Source of the DNA: F23-B02 sp963633225
GTDB lineage: Bacteria > Bacillota > Clostridia > Oscillospirales > Oscillospiraceae
Direction of reading: 5' to 3'
Length of the DNA stretch: 19,882 bases
Assembly: GCA_963633225.1 (NCBI GenBank)
Contig: CAVGXR010000016.1
Span: 1 to 19,882, forward strand
In this document: in pieces, positions 1-6,420 of the stretch
Numbering within the stretch: the first letter of the stretch is position 1
Layout: each line of letters opens with the position of its first letter
The notes under the pieces: generated by a model
Told to the model about the DNA's origin: nothing
The model's database searches: none
What the model saw: only the letters and a program-made list of their open reading frames with translations
Made by a program: the position numbers and the translations under genes

Positions 1-1923
1 GTAGCTCTCGCCCTTGTGCTCGCCCCACTTCGTGCCGTTTGCCGGATACACGATGGTGGTCGAAACGCCGTAGAAGGCGTTCGCGGCAACAGAGCCGTAA
101 TCGCCCGAGATGTTTATATAGTCGATCTTGGCACCCGAGGGGAATGCGTTATCCTCCAGAACCAGACTGCGGCAGTCGAGCATCACCGACTTTAAGCCGG
201 TGCAGCCGGAGAAGGCATTCTGCGCTATGCGCAGGCTCTCGGCGCGGTTATATATGACCAGCTCGCGCAGCGCGGTGCAGCCGGAGAAGGCCTTGCCCTG
301 GATCGTCACGGAGCTTCCGCCGTAGCTTCCGTCGTCCTTGACGAAGAAGGCCTCAAGCGCGGTGCAGCCGGAGAAGAGCGAGGCGGGGATCAGCGTAAGG
401 CCGGAGGTCAGCTCGGCATAGGCAAGCTGACGGCACGCAGAGAACGCGCCCTCGCCGATGTTCGTGACGCTCTTGGGAACGGAAATGCTCTTTATCGCAG
501 TGCCTGTGAAAGCATAGCTTCCGACACTCGTGCAGCTGCTGGGGATGCCGATGGCAGACAGTGCCGAGCAGCCGCGGAAGCACTCGCTGCCGATGACCTT
601 CACGCCGTCGATGCCCTCGATATCGCTCAGCGCGGTGCAGCCGTAGAACGCGCCGCTGCCGAGGAGGCGGAGCTCGGAGTTGATCTCGACCGATCTGAGG
701 TTTTTGAGATTTGCAAAGGCGTAGTTGCCGACCGTTTTAACGCCCGAGCCGAGAATGACCGACTTTATGGACGCGGCGTAGCCGTACCACGGTGCCTGAA
801 GCCCGTCTGCGCTGTGGTAATCGCTCATCTCGCCGCTGCCGCTTATGCGCAGAACGCCGCTGTCCTCGTTCAGGCTCCATTTGAGGTTCTCGCCGCAGTC
901 GCCGCGGACGGTGGTGTCCTTCCACTGGGCGTAGACGGTGATGTCCTTCGTGATGATCGTGTCGGTGCTGATCTTGTTGCCGCCCGTGGGCGCATCGAAC
1001 CAGCCGAGGAAGCGGAAGCCGTCGTATACCGGCGTGGGCAGCGAGCTTATCGAGCCGTCCGCCGTGGCGTAAACGCGCTTCGTGCCGCAGCTGCCGCCGT
1101 TCGGGTCGAGCGTTACGCAGGGCAGCGATTTCCACTGCGCATAGATGGTGCAGTCGGCGCTGAACCTATAGCCGCTTGTTATCTTCGTGCCGCCGGAGGC
1201 TGCGGTGTACCAGCCGAGGAAGGCGTAGCCCTCGCGCACGGGGGTCGGCAGCGAGCCTGCGGTCCCGTCGGCGGAGACATAGGCGTTTGTTTCCGCGCAG
1301 CTGCCGCCGCAGGGATCGAGCTTCACCGTCAGAAGTCCCGGACCGCCGCCGGATTTATTCGTTATGTACCAGATCTTTGTTATGTTCGCAATGATGTTGT
1401 CCTGCGAGCCGCGGTTTTGACCGTTCCAGCTTGCGGTGAGCTTAATGCGCTTTGCAGCTGTGCCGGGGTCTGCGCAGTAAAACGTGTCGTTATCCGCGTC
1501 GTAGTCGGTCAGCAGCACCGCGTGCGGGAGGCTACTGTCGTAGATCTCAACGCCCTCGGGGTGCTTATCCAGCATGGCCAGCAGAGCCGACTTCTTCTCG
1601 GCTGTGCTCTTGCCCGAGTAGCTCGCCGTGCCGACGGTCATGCCGGCATAGCTGAAGTTGTTGTTCAGTCCGACACCCTCGAGCCATGCAGCCGATTTGG
1701 TCGAGGCCTCGGTGATGCTCTCCCAATTCGCGTTGCCGTCGATGATCGCACGGCGGCGCAGCATCATGACCGCAGAGGTCAGCGTGCATTTGCCGCTGCC
1801 GCTCTGCATGAGAAACACCTTGTCGTCGTTTATCGTGTCCGCCAGTGCGCTTATCGCTATTGCCGGCAGCATCGTCAGCACCAGCGCGAACACCAGCATT
1901 ATGCTAATTATACGTTTTTTCAT
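1..1923 (-). CDS. Secreted multidomain protein: C39-like peptidase, InlB-type repeats, BspA-type leucine-rich repeats (C-terminus outside window)
   Basis: The open frame runs from ATG at 1923 to the window edge, 641 codons without a stop, so the C-terminus is missing. Residues 1-28 form a signal peptide (MKKR, hydrophobic core, ALA cleavage region). Residues 35-155 look like a papain-fold C39-like peptidase: Q40, then C46 in SGSGKCTLTSAVMMLRR, H134 in HAVLLTDYD and D152 in ADPG fit Gln/Cys/His/Asp positions. Residues about 197-265 and 268-335 are two Listeria-Bacteroides (InlB B-type) repeats, each with LDPxGGSC, EGYAFLGW or DGFRFLGW, and YAQW. From about residue 340 there is a run of BspA-type LRR_5 repeats with the recurring core AFSGCTAL. 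Such proteins are usually secreted or cell-wall bound and contact host or polymer surfaces; the substrate is unknown. A GGGAAGGA Shine-Dalgarno lies about 15 nt upstream. The family of the LRR and InlB parts is certain; peptidase activity is inferred from residues only. Confidence 0.88.
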   Translation of the reverse strand, partial: MKKRIISIMLVFALVLTMLPAIAISALADTINDDKVFLMQSGSGKCTLTSAVMMLRRRAIIDGNANWESITEASTKSAAWLEGVGLNNNFSYAGMTVGTASYSGKSTAEKKSALLAMLDKHPEGVEIYDSSLPHAVLLTDYDADNDTFYCADPGTAAKRIKLTASWNGQNRGSQDNIIANITKIWYITNKSGGGPGLLTVKLDPCGGSCAETNAYVSADGTAGSLPTPVREGYAFLGWYTAASGGTKITSGYRFSADCTIYAQWKSLPCVTLDPNGGSCGTKRVYATADGSISSLPTPVYDGFRFLGWFDAPTGGNKISTDTIITKDITVYAQWKDTTVRGDCGENLKWSLNEDSGVLRISGSGEMSDYHSADGLQAPWYGYAASIKSVILGSGVKTVGNYAFANLKNLRSVEINSELRLLGSGAFYGCTALSDIEGIDGVKVIGSECFRGCSALSAIGIPSSCTSVGSYAFTGTAIKSISVPKSVTNIGEGAFSACRQLAYAELTSGLTLIPASLFSGCTALEAFFVKDDGSYGGSSVTIQGKAFSGCTALRELVIYNRAESLRIAQNAFSGCTGLKSVMLDCRSLVLEDNAFPSGAKIDYINISGDYGSVAANAFYGVSTTIVYPANGTKWGEHKGESY

Positions 1924-1992
1924 CAATCTTTTTGTTGTTCCTTCCCAGCGTGTTTGCCTGCTGCCGCGCCGAAAAAACGCCGCAACAGCGTA

Positions 1993-2021
1993 ATTATAGA
2001 CCAAAACGCCCCGTCAATCAA
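1993..2021 (-). promoter_or_regulatory. Sigma-A-type promoter of the LRR protein gene
   Basis: Read on the minus strand, TTGATT (2021-2016), a 17-nt spacer and a perfect TATAAT (1998-1993) lie 70 nt upstream of the start codon at 1923. Five of six -35 bases and all -10 bases match consensus. The promoter sits between the gene and the 87-bp repeat array, so the array is upstream of the transcription start. Confidence 0.7.
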
Positions 2022-2042
2022 GGAATTTAAAAGAAAGTTAAC

Positions 2043-2290
2043 TTTTTAGAGGCGCATGAAGTCTGCACCTATACATTGATTGCGGTATCCCGACCGAAAA
2101 GTACCGGCAAAATAAGAACGTTTCGCATCTTTTTAGAGGCGCACGAAGGCTGCACCTATACATTGATTGCGGTATCCCGACCGAAAAGTACCGGCAAAAT
2201 AAGAACGTTTCGCATCTTTTTAGAGGCGCACGAAGGCTGCACCTATACATTGATTGCGGTATCCCGACCGAAAAGTACCGGCAAAGCAAA
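2043..2290. repeat. 87-bp tandem repeat array, about 2.8 copies
   Basis: Three head-to-tail copies start at 2043, 2130 and 2217 with an exact period of 87 bp. Copies begin TTTTTAGAGGCGCA, carry ACCTATACATTGATTGCGG and GTATCCCGACCGAAAA, and end AATAAGAACGTTTCGCATC; copies 2 and 3 are identical until copy 3 diverges at about 2286. The unit is the terminal module of the large mosaic repeats found at 7831-8494 and 12103-12681. Because 87 is a multiple of three, frames stay open through the array on both strands, but I see no sign that it is translated. Confidence 0.95.
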
Positions 2291-2400
2291 AGCACTCACG
2301 TATCCCGCGAGTGCAATGCAGTGCTGCAAGTGTGCGCTATCAAAAATGCTGCGGAAACCGCAGCAGCCGTTAGCCGCACACCTTGCTTATTACCTATTAC
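2291..2400 (+). repeat. Mosaic intergenic repeat, inner-arm fragment
   Basis: After the tandem array the sequence continues like the inner arm of the large repeats: a TATCCCGCGAGTGC segment, then AAAAATGCTGCGGAAACCGC, then GCCGTTAGCCGCAC and TTATTACCTATTAC. The last two modules recur at 4873-4975. The stop codon of the EamA gene (TAA, minus strand 2392-2390) lies inside TTATTACCTATTAC. Together with 1924-2290 this fills the 466-bp gap between the two genes; I see no further gene in it. Confidence 0.75.
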
Positions 2401-3277
2401 TTGTTATTTTTTTGCTCGCAGACGAGCCCCTTCTGTGCGGCTGCCCCAATGTGCCGCTGAAAAGAGTGCCGGAGATTATCAGCGCAGCGCCGAGCAGCTG
2501 CATGGGGCTCATGCGCTCGCCGAGCACGAGCGCGGACATCAGCACCGCCGACATGGGCTCAAGATAGCCGCAGACCGCAACGGTCTGCGCGGGCAGCCCG
2601 CCGATAGACGAGAAATACAGCCGGCAGGCAAGCCCCGTGCACACTATGCCCAGCAGCAGCACCGGCAGCAGATCGGACGCTGCTATGCTCATCGAGGTCT
2701 CGCCGCGCAGCAGGGAGCAGAGCGCAACGGCGGCGCAGGTGAACAGCATTTGCAGCAGCGCGTTGTCCGAGCCCTTTATCCGCGTCGTGAGCTTGTTGGA
2801 CAGCACCATCACGGCGTAGCCGACTGCCGAGAGCGCAGCGCAGACTATGCCCATTGTGTCCGTGCCGCCGGATACGGCCTTGCCGCTTATGAGCACTGCG
2901 CCGCACAGCGCAAGCGCGAGCGAGCACAGCTTTCCGGCTGTGAGCTTTTCCCTGAGCACCAGCGGCGACAGCGCGATGACGAGCGCGGGACCCGTGTAGT
3001 TTATCAGTATCGACAGGCCCACGCCTATACGCGCATACGCCTCGTACAGCAGCAGCCAGTCGGCGGCCATCGCAGCACCCGACACGGCCAGAAGCAGCAG
3101 ATCGCGGCGATCCCTGAGGGCTGACAAGCGCCCGCCGCCGAGATAAAACAGCGTCAGCAGCGTCGCGCTGCCGAGCAGTGAGCGCAGCAGCACGATCTGC
3201 CCGCTGTCGAGCGCGATGAAGCTTGCAGCTACTCCGTTCGCGCCGAACAGCAGCAGCGACAGAATATACCTTTTCAT
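2390..3277 (-). CDS. EamA/DMT-family transporter
   Basis: This 295-residue protein has ten predicted hydrophobic segments in two halves, the typical layout of the drug/metabolite transporter superfamily (EamA, RhaT-like). Recognisable stretches are GANGVAASFIALDSGQIVLL at the start of the first half and SIGGLPAQTVAVCGYLEPMSA with LGERMSPMQLLGAALIISG in the second half, typical of the EamA repeat. Members move small metabolites, often exporting amino acids or their derivatives; the substrate here cannot be read from sequence. The ATG follows the upstream gene's TGA after one base (TGAAATG), so the two are co-transcribed and probably translationally coupled. The last codons and the stop lie in a repeat module (TTATTACCTATTAC on the plus strand). 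Family assignment is firm, substrate unknown. Confidence 0.9.
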   Translation of the reverse strand: MKRYILSLLLFGANGVAASFIALDSGQIVLLRSLLGSATLLTLFYLGGGRLSALRDRRDLLLLAVSGAAMAADWLLLYEAYARIGVGLSILINYTGPALVIALSPLVLREKLTAGKLCSLALALCGAVLISGKAVSGGTDTMGIVCAALSAVGYAVMVLSNKLTTRIKGSDNALLQMLFTCAAVALCSLLRGETSMSIAASDLLPVLLLGIVCTGLACRLYFSSIGGLPAQTVAVCGYLEPMSAVLMSALVLGERMSPMQLLGAALIISGTLFSGTLGQPHRRGSSASKKITSNR

Positions 3278-3278
3278 T

Positions 3279-3815
3279 TCAGCCCACCGTCAGGTAAGTC
3301 CGCGCCATGTACGTCAGCAGCTTATCGAGCATGTCCGAGGTTTTCATTTTTACAAAGCCGGTAGCCGTGCCGTCGGCGCAGGCGTAGTATTCCTGTGTGA
3401 GCACGCTGCGGTCAAAAACGAGCTGCACATCTTTTGCCGATGGCAGCAGCAGGCTCAGCAGCGTCGTTGCCCCGATCTTGACTCCCAGAAGCTCCTCGAG
3501 CCGTTCGCTCGGCGCGAAGGACACGCGGGAAATGCCCAGTGCGGCGGAAAAGTCGTGGCTCTTGAACGGCTTGTCGCCGGTCGTGATGTACAGATAAAAT
3601 TTCGTCTGCTTTCGGTCGCAGACGAGCAGCGTCTTGACTATCTGCGCGCCGAGCTTCTCGTCGATGAGTGCGCACAGCTCCATCGACACCGCTTCGTCGG
3701 TGTCAACGCGGCTGTATTCGATGCCGGCCTCGCCGAGCGCTGTGAATGCCAGCTCCTGAAGCGGAGTTTTGAAGTGCTCCGGCGGCAGATTTGTTGGTGT
3801 GCTTACATAAAACAT
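3279..3815 (-). CDS. Prolyl-tRNA editing protein, YbaK/ProXp (PrdX-like) family
   Basis: The 178-residue protein matches the YbaK/ProX aminoacyl-tRNA deacylase fold, which hydrolyses wrongly charged tRNA(Pro) (Ala- or Cys-tRNA(Pro)) in trans in the cytosol. Visible landmarks are the conserved lysine K61 in QIVKTLLVCDR, the ISRVSFAPSERLEELLGV segment, GATTLLSLL (the usual G-x-x-S/T loop) and the C-terminal TATGFVKMKTSDMLDKLL, characteristic of the PrdX type. Length is normal for a free-standing editing domain. It is the first gene of a two-gene unit with the EamA transporter and is divergent from a LysR regulator 112 bp away. A GAAAGG ribosome binding site lies 10 nt upstream of ATG. Which mischarged tRNA is cleared cannot be told from the sequence. 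Confidence 0.9.
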   Translation of the reverse strand: MFYVSTPTNLPPEHFKTPLQELAFTALGEAGIEYSRVDTDEAVSMELCALIDEKLGAQIVKTLLVCDRKQTKFYLYITTGDKPFKSHDFSAALGISRVSFAPSERLEELLGVKIGATTLLSLLLPSAKDVQLVFDRSVLTQEYYACADGTATGFVKMKTSDMLDKLLTYMARTYLTVG

Positions 3816-3927
3816 TTGTTTTTGCCTTTCTTTTTTGATGGATATGTTGTATCATAGTCTTATGTATTTGAAAAGCGAATGTTTATCATGAACAGCATCA
3901 CAATTTCGGATATAAGAGGTGGCAAAA
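3816..3927. promoter_or_regulatory. Divergent control region between the editing/EamA unit and the LysR gene
   Basis: This 112-bp AT-rich gap separates a LysR gene from the oppositely oriented operon, the usual arrangement for LysR control of its neighbour. On the minus strand TATGAT (3856-3851) lies 17 nt from a poor -35, TTCGCT (3879-3874), as expected for an activator-dependent promoter. A CATA-GTCT-TATG dyad (3853-3864) overlaps that -10 and is an operator candidate. I find no convincing plus-strand promoter. The functional reading is inferred from layout. Confidence 0.45.
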
Positions 3928-4788
3928 ATGGATATGAACGTGTCAAAATACCTCGCGTTCGTGACGACGGTCGAGTGCGGCAGCTTCACACGCGCATCGG
4001 AGAAGCTGAACTACTCGCAGTCGGGCATCAGCCGCATGATCGGCGACCTTGAGCGTGAGTGGAGCCTGTCACTGCTCGAGCGAGGCCGCACGGGTGTGCG
4101 CCTGACCTCGGACGGCGAGCGGGTGCTGCCGTATGCGCGTAGCCTGTGCGCGGAGTACCGGCGGCTGCAAATGCAGGTCGATGAGCTGCGCGGGGTGCAG
4201 TCGGGGCTGATACGCATCGGCACGATATCGAGCATCGCCACGCACCGGCTGCCGGAGCTTATCAAGAGATTCCAGCGCAGCTACCCGGGCATCGACTACG
4301 AGCTGCTGCTCGGCGACTATGGCGAGATCGAGAGCTGGGTGCGCGACGGAAGCGTCGATTGCGGCTTCACGAGGCTGCCGGACGAGTCCGACCTCGACCT
4401 GATACAGATAGAGAGCGACAGCTTCATGGCGGTGCTGCCGAAGGATCACCCGCTTGCACAGCTCGATGTCGTTCCCATCGCAAGCCTGTGCACCGAGCCG
4501 TTTCTGCTGCTCGAAAAGGCCGGAACGCACGATGTTTCCGAGCTTTTCGCGTCGAACGGCCTGAGACCGCGTGTGCACTTCACGACTTGGGACGACTATG
4601 CGATAATGTCCATGGTCGAGGGCGGGCTCGGCGTAAGTATGCTGCCGGAGCTCATCCTCCGGCGCATCCCCTACGATATCGCCATCCGCCCGACCGATAA
4701 GACCGCCGTGCGCCGCCTCGGCATCATGCTGCGCGACCGCAGCTCCAGCTCTGCCGCCCTCCGCGCTTTCTTAAAGGCGTATCTTTAG
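3928..4788 (+). CDS. LysR-family transcriptional regulator
   Basis: A 286-residue LysR-type regulator. Residues 1-62 are the winged helix-turn-helix (KYLAFVTTVECGSFTRASEK, LNYSQSGISRMIGDLE, LLERGRTGVRLTSDGE); from about residue 88 the periplasmic-binding-protein-like effector domain begins (GLIRIGTISSIATHRLPELI) and runs to the end. The frame is open from a GTG at 3919, but GAGGTGG at 3916-3922 is a good ribosome binding site 5 nt before ATG 3928, so I take 3928. It is divergent from the tRNA-editing/EamA operon and probably regulates it; the effector is unknown. The stop TAG is itself part of the repeat terminus TTTAGAGGCGC, so the gene ends exactly where an intergenic repeat begins. Confidence 0.93.
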   Translation: MDMNVSKYLAFVTTVECGSFTRASEKLNYSQSGISRMIGDLEREWSLSLLERGRTGVRLTSDGERVLPYARSLCAEYRRLQMQVDELRGVQSGLIRIGTISSIATHRLPELIKRFQRSYPGIDYELLLGDYGEIESWVRDGSVDCGFTRLPDESDLDLIQIESDSFMAVLPKDHPLAQLDVVPIASLCTEPFLLLEKAGTHDVSELFASNGLRPRVHFTTWDDYAIMSMVEGGLGVSMLPELILRRIPYDIAIRPTDKTAVRRLGIMLRDRSSSSAALRAFLKAYL

Positions 4789-4990
4789 AGGCGCTTTTTC
4801 AGAGGCGCTTTTAGGCTGTACCTATACATATATTACAGGTGCACGGTATCGAAAATGCTGCGGAAACTACGGCAAGCCGTTAGCCGTTAGCTGTTAGCTA
4901 AAGGTATTCGCTCTCCGAGCGAATGAAATTCAAATTGTGTGCGAAGCACACACCGCACTTATTACCTATTACTTTTTCACTCGAAGCCGT
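4784..4990. repeat. Composite intergenic repeat between LysR and holin genes
   Basis: The element starts with two copies of the terminus AGAGGCGC (4787-4794 and 4800-4807), continues with CTGTACCTATACAT and GCACGGTATCGAAAATGC, both shared with the large mosaic repeats, then GCCGTTAGCCGTTAGCTG TTAGCT heptamers (4876-4900). It contains two short hairpins: ATTCGCTC/GAGCGAAT (4906-4924) and GTGTGC/GCACAC (4937-4951). It ends with TTATTACCTATTAC, also found at 2388-2401. It covers nearly all of the 236-bp gap; I see no gene in it. Confidence 0.8.
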
Positions 4991-4997
4991 AAGGTTT

Positions 4998-5020
4998 AGC
5001 AGGTGCGGACCGCACCTGCT
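4998..5020 (-). terminator. Perfect hairpin downstream of the holin gene, possible terminator
   Basis: AGCAGGTGCGG (4998-5008) and CCGCACCTGCT (5010-5020) form an 11-bp perfect inverted repeat only five bases beyond the holin stop. There is no T-run on the minus strand after it, so termination is plausible but not clear; the next T-rich stretch is in the neighbouring repeat. Confidence 0.5.
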
Positions 5021-5024
5021 GTTT

Positions 5025-5492
5025 CTATTCGCTCTGCTCGGTTTTATCGTCGATGGCTTTTTTGCTGCGCTCGATGAGTCTGCGCAGGAAGCCGGGGACG
5101 GGAGCGCCCATTGCGGCGGCGTTTTCAACGATGCTGCCGAGCTCGGTGAAGAAGTACCATGCCGTGACGATGGGCGTTATCAGGCAGCTTTGGCCGAGAG
5201 CGGGCAGCTCAAAGCCGAAATTATCGCTCACGAGCCCCAGCACGACATCGCACATCGCCGCGACGAGCACTCCGAAGATGCTGCCCAGCTTGTGCCACAG
5301 GCCGCGCCGCGCCGCCGCGCTTGACCAGCGCTTGCCGTACAGTGCGGCGAAGGTGCCGGTCAGGTAGTCCAGAACCATCGCGCTCAGCCACAGCACGACC
5401 ATCCAGCCGACCCAGCCGAACAGCGCCGTGCCGAAGGCTATGAGCGCCGCTGCCGCCGCCTTTATCTCGGCGGCCTTATCCGGTGTGTCCAT
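5025..5492 (-). CDS. Phage-type holin (toxin secretion/phage lysis holin family)
   Basis: The 155-residue protein has the profile of the TcdE/BhlA-like Phage_holin_4 family: an N-terminal hydrophobic helix, WMVVLWLSAMVLDYLTGTFAA with the typical DYLTG, the SSAAARRGLWHKLGSIFGVL segment, further hydrophobic helices ending in AWYFFTELGSIVENA, and a charged C-terminus (RRLIERSKKAIDDK). Holins oligomerise in the cytoplasmic membrane and let an endolysin or toxin pass. A TTG-started frame opens at 5513, but ATG 5492 is preceded by GAGGAGG (inside the end of the amidase gene), so I chose 5492; it starts four bases after the amidase stop, meaning tight coupling. No other phage gene is nearby. Confidence 0.88.
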   Translation of the reverse strand: MDTPDKAAEIKAAAAALIAFGTALFGWVGWMVVLWLSAMVLDYLTGTFAALYGKRWSSAAARRGLWHKLGSIFGVLVAAMCDVVLGLVSDNFGFELPALGQSCLITPIVTAWYFFTELGSIVENAAAMGAPVPGFLRRLIERSKKAIDDKTEQSE

Positions 5493-5496
5493 TCCC

Positions 5497-6216
5497 TTAC
5501 GCCTCCTCTTCAAGATACCGGCGCATGATCTCCAGCGTGCGGAGCATATCCTCCGTCAGGTCGAGCGCTCCGCCGTCCTTGCCGCGCAGTGCGCCCGCGT
5601 CAACATAGCGCTGCGCCATCTCGCGGTAGCCGGACGGGATATCGTCTATTGTTTTCCATCTTTCCATATCGCTTTCGCTTCCTTTCTCAATATAGTCCTT
5701 TCCAGCGGCGCGGCACAGGCCGCGGCAGATCGCCTCGCCTATATCATCCGTGTGCCCAACTATCCAGCGGGCAAGCTCGGGCGAGTCGTGGAACTCGCAC
5801 TCGCAGTACAGGCAGATGCCGCTGCTGTTGCGGATCTCGTAAAACTGCTTTTCGCGCACGCCGTAGACCGAGCGGTAGGGCGTTATCGCGTCAAGCTCGT
5901 CGAAAACGGGCTGAGCGTACTTCATGCGCCCGTCGCTTTTCGATGCCACGAACAGAACGCAGCCGCGCCCGCCGCCGGCGTTGGTGTGGATGCACAGGTG
6001 AATGTCCGCGCCCCATGCGTTCGATTCGCGCACGCGCTCGTACATGGCGCTGTCGCCGTCTGCGAAGCTGGTTTTCGCCTCGAAGCCGTTTCGCTCGAGC
6101 GCCGCCTTGCACGCCGCGGCTATCCTGCGGCACTGCACGGCCTCGTTCGTGCCCCCGCAGGCATAGGGATTGCGGAGCTGATCGGACGGTGAGAGATATA
6201 TTTTCAATTTGACCAT
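5497..6216 (-). CDS. N-acetylmuramoyl-L-alanine amidase (Amidase_3-like endolysin)
   Basis: The protein would cleave the amide bond between N-acetylmuramic acid and L-alanine in peptidoglycan. From ATG 6216 it is 239 residues. KIYLSPSDQLRNPYACGGTN starts the zinc amidase fold; E25 in GGTNEAVQ, H77 in HLCIHTNAGGG and catalytic-type E141 in CECEFHDSPELAR match the Amidase_3 pattern, although the usual first His is replaced by the LSPS segment common in clostridial phage enzymes. Residues 186-239 form a small helical C-terminal domain (WKTIDDIPSGYREMAQRYVD), probably for cell-wall binding. AAAGGA directly abuts ATG 6216; a TTG at 6207 (giving KIYLSPS at the N-terminus) has better spacing and may be the true start. 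The frame continues upstream to 6312 without RBS support. There is no signal peptide, consistent with holin-dependent release. Confidence 0.85.
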   Translation of the reverse strand: MVKLKIYLSPSDQLRNPYACGGTNEAVQCRRIAAACKAALERNGFEAKTSFADGDSAMYERVRESNAWGADIHLCIHTNAGGGRGCVLFVASKSDGRMKYAQPVFDELDAITPYRSVYGVREKQFYEIRNSSGICLYCECEFHDSPELARWIVGHTDDIGEAICRGLCRAAGKDYIEKGSESDMERWKTIDDIPSGYREMAQRYVDAGALRGKDGGALDLTEDMLRTLEIMRRYLEEEA

Positions 6217-6337
6217 TCCTTTCGGGCAGTATATTCTATGCTCTCTAACCATAGGCTGTTTTCGGGGCGGGCTTGTACGTTTGCGTGCAAGTAAAAATCC
6301 GGCAAGCCGCATTATTTACAGAGCAGTGCAGCCTATA

Positions 6338-6366
6338 TTGACAAATTCAACAATTTGGCGTATTAT
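6338..6366 (+). promoter_or_regulatory. Sigma-A-type promoter of the amino-acid permease
   Basis: TTGACA (6338-6343), 17 nt, then TATTAT (6361-6366), ending 54 nt before the permease start. The -35 is perfect and the -10 has one mismatch. The ribosome binding site AGGAGAG (6406-6412) sits 8 nt before the ATG. Confidence 0.8.
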
Positions 6367-6420
6367 TGAAGCGATACTTTAAATGCAAAAAGTACAAAAG
6401 ATTACAGGAGAGAGAAATTA

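Noticed and set aside
814..2049. Long plus-strand open frame of 411 codons
   Set aside because: It is antisense to the LRR protein, whose minus-strand frame has a signal peptide and clear domains. The plus-strand translation is low-complexity Ala/Arg/Val and has no ribosome binding site.
2043..2290. CRISPR-like array
   Set aside because: The 87-bp units are contiguous, with no unique spacers between short repeats, and no cas genes are near. It is a tandem repeat.
3919..3927. GTG at 3919 as start of the LysR gene
   Set aside because: The GTG overlaps the GAGGTGG ribosome binding site, which is correctly spaced for ATG 3928.
5025..6216. Prophage
   Set aside because: Only an amidase and a holin are present; neighbours on both sides are ordinary chromosomal genes, and no integrase, structural genes or attachment sites are visible.
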